Origin: Actinomycetota bacterium
GTDB taxonomy: Bacteria; Actinomycetota; Actinomycetes; Streptosporangiales; Streptosporangiaceae
Reading direction: 5' to 3'
Length of the DNA stretch: 64,000 nucleotides
NCBI GenBank assembly: GCA_019240215.1
Contig: JAFAYQ010000073.1
Coordinates: 1 to 64,000 of the forward strand
Shown here one piece after another: positions 51,899-59,311 of this stretch. How positions within the stretch are numbered: the first letter of the stretch is position 1; every line of letters begins with the position of its first letter. The translations under genes and the position numbers were made by a program. The notes below the pieces were generated by a model. It did no database searches. It had not been told where the DNA came from and was given only the letters and a program-made list of their open reading frames with translations.

Positions 51899-52804
51899 AT
51901 GACCGCACTTGCCGGGAAGGTAGCGATCGTGACCGGGGCCGGCCGCGGACTCGGGCTCGCCTACGCCCGCGCGCTCGCCCAGGCGGGGGCGGCCGTGGTC
52001 GTCAACGACGTGGACGCGGCGGCGGCCGCGGCCGCGGCGCGGTCGATCACGCAGGCGGGCGGCGCCGCGGTCGCGCACGTCGCGCCGGTCGGTGGCACCG
52101 AGGCAGCCGAGGCCATGGTCAAGCTGGCGGTAGCCGAGTTCGGCCGGCTGGACATCCTGGTCACCAACGCCGGGATCCTGCGGGATACCGTGCTGTGGAA
52201 GATGACCGACGACGATTTCGATGAGGTCATCGGCGTGCACCTGCGCGGCACGTTCACCTGTGCCCGGGCCGCCGCCATCCGGATGCGGGAGCAGGGCGAG
52301 GGCGGCCGCATCATCTGCGTCGGCTCGCCCACCGGGCAGGTCGGCAACTTCGGCCAGACCAACTACGCCGCGGCCAAGGCCGGCATCGTCGGCATGGTCC
52401 GCACCTGGGCCCTGGAGCTGGCCCGCGCCCAGATCACGGTCAACGCGGTCATCCCGGTGGCGGCGACCGGCATGACCGAGACCGCGCCGTTCCTCAAGCC
52501 CTACGTCGACGCCCTGCGCGCGGGTGATCCGCTGCCGCCGTACGCCCGGCGCGAGCTCAGCTTCGGGCCGCCGGAAGACGTCGCGGGCCTGATCGTGTTC
52601 CTGGCCTCGGCCGCGGCGGCCGGCATCACCGGCCAGGCCATCGGGCTGGGGGGCGACCGGCTGGCCTTGTGGTCCCACCCGGCCGAGGCAGCGGTGGCGT
52701 TCGCCGACGGCGGATGGAGCGGCGATGCGATCGCGCAGGCGTGGCCCGGGCAGTTCGCCGGCCACCAGCAGGCGGTCGGGCAGCAGTTCCCGGAGCCGTA
52801 CTGA
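51899..52804 (+). CDS. SDR-family dehydrogenase
   Basis: 301 residues. TGAGRGLG cofactor motif, NDVD acidic end (NAD preference), TNAG, catalytic Ser in CVGSPTG, and Y-A-A-A-K in NYAAAKAG. The first 250 residues resemble 3-hydroxyacyl-CoA dehydrogenases of the HSD17B4 type. The extra C-terminal 50 residues (FADGGWSGDAIAQAW) match those enzymes and fit the MaoC hydratase at the operon end. AAGGAAACC precedes the ATG. Confidence 0.9.
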   Translation: MTALAGKVAIVTGAGRGLGLAYARALAQAGAAVVVNDVDAAAAAAAARSITQAGGAAVAHVAPVGGTEAAEAMVKLAVAEFGRLDILVTNAGILRDTVLWKMTDDDFDEVIGVHLRGTFTCARAAAIRMREQGEGGRIICVGSPTGQVGNFGQTNYAAAKAGIVGMVRTWALELARAQITVNAVIPVAATGMTETAPFLKPYVDALRAGDPLPPYARRELSFGPPEDVAGLIVFLASAAAAGITGQAIGLGGDRLALWSHPAEAAVAFADGGWSGDAIAQAWPGQFAGHQQAVGQQFPEPY

Positions 52805-53814
52805 TGAGCATCGATCCCGGCGCGGTCGAGGCCATCGACACGCACGTGCACGTCGAATCGGACGGGCGCGGCCGCTTCGCGCTCGACCAGCAGCTGCTGG
52901 ACGCCTCAGCCAGGTACTTCAAGGCCGGGACCAACCGGACGCCGGCGCTGGATGAGATCAGTGACTACTACCGGGAGCGGCGGCTGGCCGCGGTGGTGTT
53001 CACGGTCGACGCCCACACCGCCACCGGTCATCCGGCGCTGTCCAGCGAAGACATCGTGACCCAGGCGGCCGCGCACGCTGACGTGCTCGTCCCGTTCGCG
53101 TCGGTGGATCCGCACGACGGGCCGTCCGCGGTCGCCCGGCTGCGCGACCTGGCCGCCGCTGGCGCGAAGGGTCTCAAACTGCATCCGTCGCTGCAGGCGT
53201 TCTCGCCCGATGACCGCGCGCACTACCCGCTGTACGAGACCGCGGCCGAACTGGGCCTGCCGGTCATCTTCCACACCGGGCAGACCGGTATCGGGGCCGG
53301 GCTGCCGGGCGGGCGGGGCATCAAGCTGCGCTACTCCGACCCGATGCTGATCGACGACGTGGCGGCCGACCATCCGTCGCTGACGATCGTCCTCGCGCAC
53401 CCGTCGGTGCCCTGGCAGGACGCGGCGATCTCCATCGCCACCCACAAGGCCAACGTCTACATCGACCTGTCCGGCTGGTCCCCCAAGTACTTCCCGCCCC
53501 AGCTGATCCGGGCCGCCAACGGGCTGCTGAAACACAAAATGCTGTTCGGCTCGGACTACCCGGTCCTCACCCCGGACCGGTGGCTGGCCGACTTCGCCGC
53601 CCTGGACATCAAGCCCGACGTCCGGCCGCTGATCCTGCGCGACAACGCGGCCACCGTGCTGGGCCTGCATGGGCCGGGCCTGGACGGGCCGGGAGCGGCC
53701 GATGCCCGATTACGGAGTCGGCAGCTGGCCGCACCGCCGGGCGCGGATCAGCCCGGAACGGGTCGCCCTGCGCCAGGACGGGCGCGAGCTGACCTACCGG
53801 CGGCTCGCGGATGA
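52804..53814 (+). CDS. Amidohydrolase-2 family protein, C-terminus running into the next gene
   Basis: 336 residues. Metal motif DTHVHVES at the start, then GLKLHPSLQAF, IFHTGQTG, LAHPSVPWQD and GSDYP: a TIM barrel of the gamma-resorcylate/ACMSD decarboxylase class. The fold ends at about residue 300 (LRDNAATVLGL). The last about 36 residues are a low-complexity translation through the first 113 bases of the ligase gene, suggesting the original stop was lost. Coupled to the SDR by TGATG. Confidence 0.88.
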   Translation: MSIDPGAVEAIDTHVHVESDGRGRFALDQQLLDASARYFKAGTNRTPALDEISDYYRERRLAAVVFTVDAHTATGHPALSSEDIVTQAAAHADVLVPFASVDPHDGPSAVARLRDLAAAGAKGLKLHPSLQAFSPDDRAHYPLYETAAELGLPVIFHTGQTGIGAGLPGGRGIKLRYSDPMLIDDVAADHPSLTIVLAHPSVPWQDAAISIATHKANVYIDLSGWSPKYFPPQLIRAANGLLKHKMLFGSDYPVLTPDRWLADFAALDIKPDVRPLILRDNAATVLGLHGPGLDGPGAADARLRSRQLAAPPGADQPGTGRPAPGRARADLPAARG

Positions 53815-55237
53815 GGTGGACCTGCTGGCCAGGTCGCTGGCCGCCCGGGGTATCGGGCGCGGCGACCGGATCGGCTATCTCGGCCGCAACGACATCGCCG
53901 GATTCGAGGTGTTCTTCGCGGCCGGGCGGCTCGGCGCCATCTTCGTCCCGCTGAACAACCGCCTGACCCCGAATGAAGCCGGCCGTCTGCTGGACGACGC
54001 CCGGCCGGCCGTCCTGTTCTACGGCCCGGAGCAGGCCGACGTGGCCGCCCAGCTCAGCCAGCCACCGCTGGTGCCGGTGGCCGGTGACCAGCCCGGCAGC
54101 CTCACCACCCTGATCGAAGCCGGCCAGCAACTGCCGCCGCTGACCGCTGAGGTGGGCCTGGGTGACGACGCGGTCATCCTGTACACCAGCGGCACCACGG
54201 GCGCTTCCAAGGGGGCCGTGCTCAGCCACGCCAACCTGACGTTCAACACCATGAACCAGCTCGCGCACGCCGACGTGCTCGGCACCGACACCGCACTGTG
54301 CATGGCCCCGCTGTTCCACGCGACCGGCCTGGGCCAGGTCAGCCTGCCCACGCTGTTCAAGGGCGGCACCGTGGTCATCGCGACCAAGTTCGACCCCGCC
54401 ACCATCCTGGCCACCATCGCCGGGCAGCGGATCACGTCGTTCTCGGCGGTACCGACCATGCTGCAGATGCTGTGTGACCATCCTGCCTTTGCCACTGCCG
54501 ATCTCAGCTCGCTGCGCTACGTGATCTACGGCGGTTCCACGGTCGCCGAACGCGTCGCCATGGCCTGGCAGAGCCGCAGCGTCCCGATCCTGCAGGGTTA
54601 CGGTATGACCGAGGCTTCGCCGGGCGTCTATCTCGCGGTGGCCGAGGGTGCGGCCGCCCGGCCGGTCTCCATCGGCTTCCCGCACTTCTTCACCGACGTC
54701 CAGCTGGCGGCGCCGGGACAAGACCCGGAGGGCGAAGCGGGACCTGGACACCGCCAGGGGGAACTGCTGGTCCGGGGGCTCAACGTGTCCCGTGGCTACT
54801 GGGAACGCCCGGCCGAAACCGCGTTGGCCTTCCGCGGCGGCTGGTTCCGTTCCGGTGACGTCCTGCGGATGGCCGATGACGGCTGGGCCTATGTGGTGGA
54901 CCGGATCAAGGACATCATCATCTCCGGCGGCGAGAACATCTACCCCGGCGAGGTTGAGGCGGCGATCAACGCTCTGCCCGGCATCGCGGACTGCGCGGTG
55001 ATCGGGCTGCCCGACCCGCGCTGGGGCGAGGTCGGGCTGGCCTTTGTAGTCGTAACGGGAACCCGCGACTGGACCGAGGCCGCGCTGCAGGAGACGCTGC
55101 GGGCCGAGGTCGCCCCCTTCAAGATCCCCAAGTACGTTCGGTTCGTCGATCAGCTCCCTACCACCGCAACCGGCAAGGTCCGCAAGCAGGACCTGCGGGC
55201 CGCCCTCGGAAAGGACACCCATGCCTACCGTCGTTGA
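53702..55237 (+). CDS. Acyl-CoA synthetase (AMP-binding)
   Basis: 511 residues. ATP loop LYTSGTTGASKGAV, ACS motif GYGMTEASPGVY, GWFRSGDVLRMADDGWAYVV, and the final KVRKQDLR Lys. It activates a carboxylate to its CoA ester for the MaoC/SDR steps. ATG 53702 has GGGAGCGG upstream and the expected N-terminus (PHRRARISPERVALRQDG). It overlaps both neighbours. Confidence 0.92.
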   Translation: MPDYGVGSWPHRRARISPERVALRQDGRELTYRRLADEVDLLARSLAARGIGRGDRIGYLGRNDIAGFEVFFAAGRLGAIFVPLNNRLTPNEAGRLLDDARPAVLFYGPEQADVAAQLSQPPLVPVAGDQPGSLTTLIEAGQQLPPLTAEVGLGDDAVILYTSGTTGASKGAVLSHANLTFNTMNQLAHADVLGTDTALCMAPLFHATGLGQVSLPTLFKGGTVVIATKFDPATILATIAGQRITSFSAVPTMLQMLCDHPAFATADLSSLRYVIYGGSTVAERVAMAWQSRSVPILQGYGMTEASPGVYLAVAEGAAARPVSIGFPHFFTDVQLAAPGQDPEGEAGPGHRQGELLVRGLNVSRGYWERPAETALAFRGGWFRSGDVLRMADDGWAYVVDRIKDIIISGGENIYPGEVEAAINALPGIADCAVIGLPDPRWGEVGLAFVVVTGTRDWTEAALQETLRAEVAPFKIPKYVRFVDQLPTTATGKVRKQDLRAALGKDTHAYRR

Positions 55238-55676
55238 CACCCTGGACGGCCTCACCGGGCTGATCGGGCAGCCGCTGGAGCCAAGCTCCTGGGTGGAGAT
55301 CGACCAGCAGCGGATCGACGCCTTCGCGGAAGCGACCGGCGATCATCAGTGGATCCATACGGATCCCGAGCGGGCCAAGGACGGCCCGTTCGGCACCACG
55401 GTCGCGCACGGCTACCTGACCCTGTCCCTGCTCATTCCGATGTGGACCGAGATTCTGGAAGTCCGCAGCGTGGCGACCAAGGTCAACTACGGCCTGAACA
55501 AGGTGCGTTTCCCTGCCCCGGTGCCCGCCGGGTCCAAGCTGCGGGCCACGGCCACACTGGCCGCCGTCGACCCGGTCCCCGGCGGCGCGCAGCTCACCGC
55601 CGACGTCACCGTCGAAATTGAGGGCACCGCCAAGCCAGCGTGCGTGGCGCAGCTGCTGGTCCGGTTCTTGCGCTGA
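55221..55676 (+). CDS. MaoC-family enoyl-CoA hydratase
   Basis: 151 residues, hot-dog fold. The hydratase-2 motif is FAEATGDHQWIHTDPERA with catalytic Asp/His, followed by GTTVAHGYLTLSL. It hydrates a trans-2-enoyl-CoA to the (R)-3-hydroxyacyl-CoA. It overlaps the ligase by 17 bases; last gene of the MarR-linked operon. A DUF2637 tail begins right after its stop. Confidence 0.92.
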   Translation: MPTVVDTLDGLTGLIGQPLEPSSWVEIDQQRIDAFAEATGDHQWIHTDPERAKDGPFGTTVAHGYLTLSLLIPMWTEILEVRSVATKVNYGLNKVRFPAPVPAGSKLRATATLAAVDPVPGGAQLTADVTVEIEGTAKPACVAQLLVRFLR

Positions 55677-55683
55677 GAGAGCA

Positions 55684-55738
55684 CCAACTCACCATCGACC
55701 GCCGCAAGGTCAAGCGCACTCTCGGCCAAGCAGCATGA
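55684..55738 (+). repeat. Remnant of a DUF2637 gene tail, copy at 55.7 kb
   Basis: Reads HQLTIDRRKVKRTLGQAA-stop, matching the 3' end of the DUF2637 gene (NIDRRKVKRVLDQAA-stop at 16511-16555). It begins within a few bases of the MaoC stop, on the same strand as the other three copies. Confidence 0.65.
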
Positions 55739-55814
55739 CTCAGCTAGGTGGCGTTCGACCCCGCACCCGGGCAGCCCTACCCAGCCGCGGCTGGGCCCGC
55801 TGAAGGCTTCCCGG

Positions 55815-55848
55815 TCGGCGGAGGGCCGGTTCAGCGGCCCTCCGCCGA
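55815..55848. terminator. Hairpin after the MarR-linked operon
   Basis: TCGGCGGAGGGCC, eight bases, GGCCCTCCGCCGA: a perfect 13-base stem, GC-rich, without T tract. Probable terminator. Confidence 0.7.
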
Positions 55849-56021
55849 GGATGTCACTGGCGAGAGTAGTGCCGGGCGCAGGTGAAATTCTGCGCCTGGC
55901 TGGTGGGGCCGTGGCCGTTGTAGCGCGCGACGAGTGGATACACACACAGTGGCCGGGACAGGGTTACCGCGCCGGTGGCCGGGTCGGTCACCGTGCCCAG
56001 AATTGACGTGGGCGCCTGGCC

Positions 56022-56402
56022 GTGTTCGACCCAGTCGACGCCATGCTGATCGACCTATACAACCGCAACAGGCAAGGCCACGCCCACTCCGAAGCCGCCT
56101 GGGCGGAGGCAGGTGTTCCCCAGAGCTTCGCGGTAGCAAACCGCGCCGCGCAGGCCAGCGAACGGGAAGCTCATGTCCGCGAGGTGGAGCGGTGTGGGCG
56201 GACGTTGCCGGAAGGGTCTTATGGGCGGCAGAACCGTGATGCCATCGCTGACCGCGAGACCCGGATAGCCGCTCGTCTGCGGGTCGTCGAACATGCCTAC
56301 CGGGCGGCTCTCGAACGCGACGCGATGTTCAGTTCGCCCGAGGACATCAGACCAAGCCGAACTGCTCAGCCCGTGGCCGACCGGGAAATCGAGCCGGAAT
56401 AG
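56022..56402 (+). CDS. Hypothetical protein
   Basis: 126 residues from GTG 56022, highly charged and helical (REAHVREVERCGRTLPEG, ETRIAARLRVVEHAYRAALE). No domain recognised, no ribosome site seen. The amino-acid composition looks like real protein, but it could be a remnant of the integrative element nearby. It ends 19 bases before the convergent SDR stop. Confidence 0.35.
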   Translation: MFDPVDAMLIDLYNRNRQGHAHSEAAWAEAGVPQSFAVANRAAQASEREAHVREVERCGRTLPEGSYGRQNRDAIADRETRIAARLRVVEHAYRAALERDAMFSSPEDIRPSRTAQPVADREIEPE

Positions 56403-56421
56403 GCCGGGTACGCGCAGACAT

Positions 56422-57174
56422 TCAGTGGGCGGTCCAGCCGCCGTCGATGACCAGGCTAGTCCCGGTCACGAAGCTGGCTTCGTCGCTGCAGAGGTACGCC
56501 ACGGCCCCGGCGACTTCGGCGGGCTCGAGGAGCCGCTTGATGACCGACTCCTCGAGGATCACTTTTTCCAGTACCTCGTCCTCGGGCAGGCCATGCGCCC
56601 GCGCTTGATCGGCCAGCTGCCGCTCTACCAGCGGGGTGCGGACGAAGCCGGGATTGACGCAGTTCGACGTCACCCCGTGGTCGGCTCCCTCCAGCGCGAC
56701 GACCTTGGACAAGCCCTCGATGCCGTGCTTGGCGGTGACGTAGGCCGCCTTGTACTTGCTGGCCCGCAGCCCGTGGGCGCTGGAGATGTGGACCACCCGG
56801 CCCCACCCTTGGCGGTACATGTGCGGCAGGGCGGCCCGGGTAAGCAGGAACGGCGCCTCGACCATCAGCCGCAGGATGAGCGCGAACCGCTCGGGCGGGA
56901 ACTCCTCGACCGGCGCCACGTGCTGGATCCCGGCGTTGTTGACCAGGATGTCGGCTTCGAGCCGGAGATCGGCCAGGGCGGCGGTGTCGGCCAGATCGAC
57001 CACCCACACCTCACCGCCGACCTGGTCGGCGACCGTCCGGGCGGGCTGCTCGTCCCGGTCGGCCACCACGATCTTGGCCCCGAGGTCAGCCAGGCGCCGC
57101 GCGACCGCGGCCCCGATGCCGCTGGCCGCGCCGGTGACGATCGCCCGCCGCCCGGTGAGCGGCTGAGTCTCCAT
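56422..57174 (-). CDS. SDR-family dehydrogenase (3-hydroxybutyrate dehydrogenase-like)
   Basis: 250 residues. TGAASGIG, VADRDEQ (NAD preference), NNAG, Ser in HISSAHG, Y-V-T-A-K, and the GGWTAH end typical of 3-hydroxybutyrate dehydrogenases. ATG 57174 follows GGAAAGG and lies 2 bases after the OYE stop; an in-frame ATG at 57204 is less likely. Last gene of the minus-strand operon. Confidence 0.9.
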   Translation of the reverse strand: METQPLTGRRAIVTGAASGIGAAVARRLADLGAKIVVADRDEQPARTVADQVGGEVWVVDLADTAALADLRLEADILVNNAGIQHVAPVEEFPPERFALILRLMVEAPFLLTRAALPHMYRQGWGRVVHISSAHGLRASKYKAAYVTAKHGIEGLSKVVALEGADHGVTSNCVNPGFVRTPLVERQLADQARAHGLPEDEVLEKVILEESVIKRLLEPAEVAGAVAYLCSDEASFVTGTSLVIDGGWTAH

Positions 57175-57176
57175 AG

Positions 57177-58289
57177 TCAGACCTTTCCGCGAGGGCGGGG
57201 CCACGCCCCGCGCAGATACTGGACAGGGTACGGAATCTCGTCCCGGGTCAGCCCGAGCTGGTGGGCGGCTCGTTGCGGCCAGGCCGGATCCCGGAGCCCG
57301 GCCCGGCCGAGCAGGACCGCGTCGGCCGACCCGGCCGCCAGCACCTCTTCGGCTTGCTCGGGCTCGCTGATCAAGCCCACTGCGCCCGTTGGCAGGCCGG
57401 ATGCGAGCCGGATCTGCCGCGCGAACGGGACCTGGTAGCCAGGTCCAACGGGGATGCGGTCAACGGGCGCCACCACCCCGCCGGAGGAGACGTCGACGAG
57501 GTCGACACCGCGCGGGCGAAGCTGCCCGGCCAGCGTGGCCGTGTCTTCGACGGTCCAGCCGCCGTCGACCCACTCGCTGGCCGAGAACCGCACGAACAAC
57601 GGCTTGGCGGCCGGCCAGCTGGCCCGGACGCTGTCCACGATCTCGGCCAGGAACCGGGTCCGATTCTCGAACGACCCGCCGTAGGAGTCGCCCCGGCGGT
57701 TGGACAGCGGCGACAGAAACTGGTGAATGAGATAGCCGTGGGCGGCGTGCAGCTCGACCACGTCGAACCCGGCTTCGTCGGCTCGCCCGGCGGCCGCGCC
57801 GAAAGCGATGACCGTCTCCCGGATCTGCGCTTTCGTCATCTCGTGGGGAGCGACCAGCCCGTCGAGGGCCACGGCGGACGGGGCCAGCGTCGGCCATCCG
57901 CCCTCGGCGGCGGACACGCTGCCCGGCCGGCGGAGCGCCAGCTTCCAGGTCGAGGCCTTCCGGCCCGCGTGGGCCAGCTGGAGGCCGGCCGCGGCCCCCT
58001 GCTGGTGCACGAAGTCGACGATGCCGGCCCAGGCCGCGGCCTGGCCTCCGGTCCAGATGCCGGTGTCCTCGGGGCTGATCCGGCCCTCGGCCTGGACCGC
58101 GGTCGCCTCGGTCATCACCAGCCCGAACCCGCCGACGGCGCGGGCGCCGAGGTGGACCAGATGCCAGCTGGTCGGAATGCCATCCCGGGCGTCCACGCTG
58201 TACTGGCACATCGGCGACAGCCACACGCGGTTCCTGATCGTCAGCCCGCGGAGCCGGAGCGGCTGGAACAGCAACGGCGCATCGTTCAC
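57177..58289 (-). CDS. Old Yellow Enzyme family NADH:flavin oxidoreductase
   Basis: 370 residues, FMN TIM barrel. YqjM-type features: SPMCQYS with the FMN-tuning Cys, catalytic HAAH in VELHAAHGYLIHQFLSP, and GDSYGGSFENRTRF. It reduces activated C=C bonds. The start is GTG 58289, overlapping the kinase-like gene's stop (GTGA). Confidence 0.92.
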   Translation of the reverse strand: MNDAPLLFQPLRLRGLTIRNRVWLSPMCQYSVDARDGIPTSWHLVHLGARAVGGFGLVMTEATAVQAEGRISPEDTGIWTGGQAAAWAGIVDFVHQQGAAAGLQLAHAGRKASTWKLALRRPGSVSAAEGGWPTLAPSAVALDGLVAPHEMTKAQIRETVIAFGAAAGRADEAGFDVVELHAAHGYLIHQFLSPLSNRRGDSYGGSFENRTRFLAEIVDSVRASWPAAKPLFVRFSASEWVDGGWTVEDTATLAGQLRPRGVDLVDVSSGGVVAPVDRIPVGPGYQVPFARQIRLASGLPTGAVGLISEPEQAEEVLAAGSADAVLLGRAGLRDPAWPQRAAHQLGLTRDEIPYPVQYLRGAWPRPRGKV

Positions 58290-59311
58290 GCGGACGCCCC
58301 CAGATTCTGCAGCGCAGCCGCGGCCAGCGCCTCGACCTGCCCGGACAGCTGGTCAGCGTCGAGCTGCTCACCGGCGCCAGCCCCGGCCCGGTAGCGGGCC
58401 TGGACGCCGAGGGTGATGATGGCCAGCCGCCAGGCGGCGAAGGCCAGGTAATACGGCAGATCCGACAGGTCGGCGCCGGTGCCGGCCGCGTACCGCCGGG
58501 CCAACTCGCCGCGGTCGAGGAAGCCGCTCAGCTCGCTGCCGCCGGGCAGCAGCGCGGCCAGCTCGGGAGGGGGACGCCAGTACAGCAGCAGCCAGCCGAG
58601 GTCGGTCAGCGGATCCCCCTGGGTCGACAGCTCCCAGTCGAGCACGGCCCGGACCTGGCCGTCACCGGACAGCACCAGGTTGTCCAGCCGGTAGTCGCCG
58701 TGCAGCAGGGCGGACGAGCGTTGCGGCGGCATGTCCCGGGCCAGCAGCTCGGCCGCCCAGGTCAGAGCGGTCCCGGCCGGGCCATCGGCCCGAATCTGAG
58801 CCGACCAGCGGCGCAGCTGGCGGGCGAGGTAGCCGCCGGGCCGCCCGAAGTCGGCCAGCCCCACCGACTCGGCGGGCACCTGGTGCAGTTCAGCCAGCTG
58901 GCTGACCACCGCGCGCGAGGCCGCTGCCCGGGCCACCTCGTTCAGCGACTCCGCCTCGGCCCGGCCGCGCACGATGGTGCCGTCGACGTACTGCATCACG
59001 TAGAACGGCACGCCGAGAATCTCCTGGTCAGCGCAGAACGCGATCGGGTCGGGCACGCTGATCGCTGAGCCGTCCCGGAGCGCCCGCTGGACCCGGTACT
59101 CGCGAGCGACGTCGTGGGCGCCGGGCGCGTCGATGTACGCGGGCGGCCGGCGGAGCACCAGCGTCCGCCCGGCCGCGTCGCACAGGAGATAGGTGAGGTT
59201 GGACCGGCCGCCGCCAACCAGAGTCCAGCCGAACGGAGGCGAGTACCCGGGGGCATGCCGGGCCAGCCAGCCGTCAACCGCGCTCCTAGGCTGGTTGTCC
59301 GGTGCGGTCAC
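58286..59311 (-). CDS. APH-family phosphotransferase
   Basis: 341 residues of aminoglycoside-phosphotransferase fold: GGRSNLTYLL, VLRRPP, LLHGDYRLDNLVL (catalytic loop) and AVLDWELSTQGDPLTDLGWL (DxD/DFG equivalent). It is closest to the ACAD10/11-type kinases acting on hydroxy acids or their CoA esters in lipid breakdown, rather than drug resistance. The start is GTG 59311, coupled by GTGA to HyuB. Confidence 0.9.
   Translation of the reverse strand: MTAPDNQPRSAVDGWLARHAPGYSPPFGWTLVGGGRSNLTYLLCDAAGRTLVLRRPPAYIDAPGAHDVAREYRVQRALRDGSAISVPDPIAFCADQEILGVPFYVMQYVDGTIVRGRAEAESLNEVARAAASRAVVSQLAELHQVPAESVGLADFGRPGGYLARQLRRWSAQIRADGPAGTALTWAAELLARDMPPQRSSALLHGDYRLDNLVLSGDGQVRAVLDWELSTQGDPLTDLGWLLLYWRPPPELAALLPGGSELSGFLDRGELARRYAAGTGADLSDLPYYLAFAAWRLAIITLGVQARYRAGAGAGEQLDADQLSGQVEALAAAALQNLGASA

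Larger units (their letters stand above)
55677..56021. other. Intergenic region with element scar and hairpin
   Basis: Holds the DUF2637 tail (55684-55738) and a strong hairpin (55815-55848). The remainder to 56021 shows no convincing gene. Confidence 0.4.

Noticed and set aside
53609-55255. 548-codon minus-strand open frame
   Set aside because: Antisense of the CoA ligase, which has all AMP-binding motifs.
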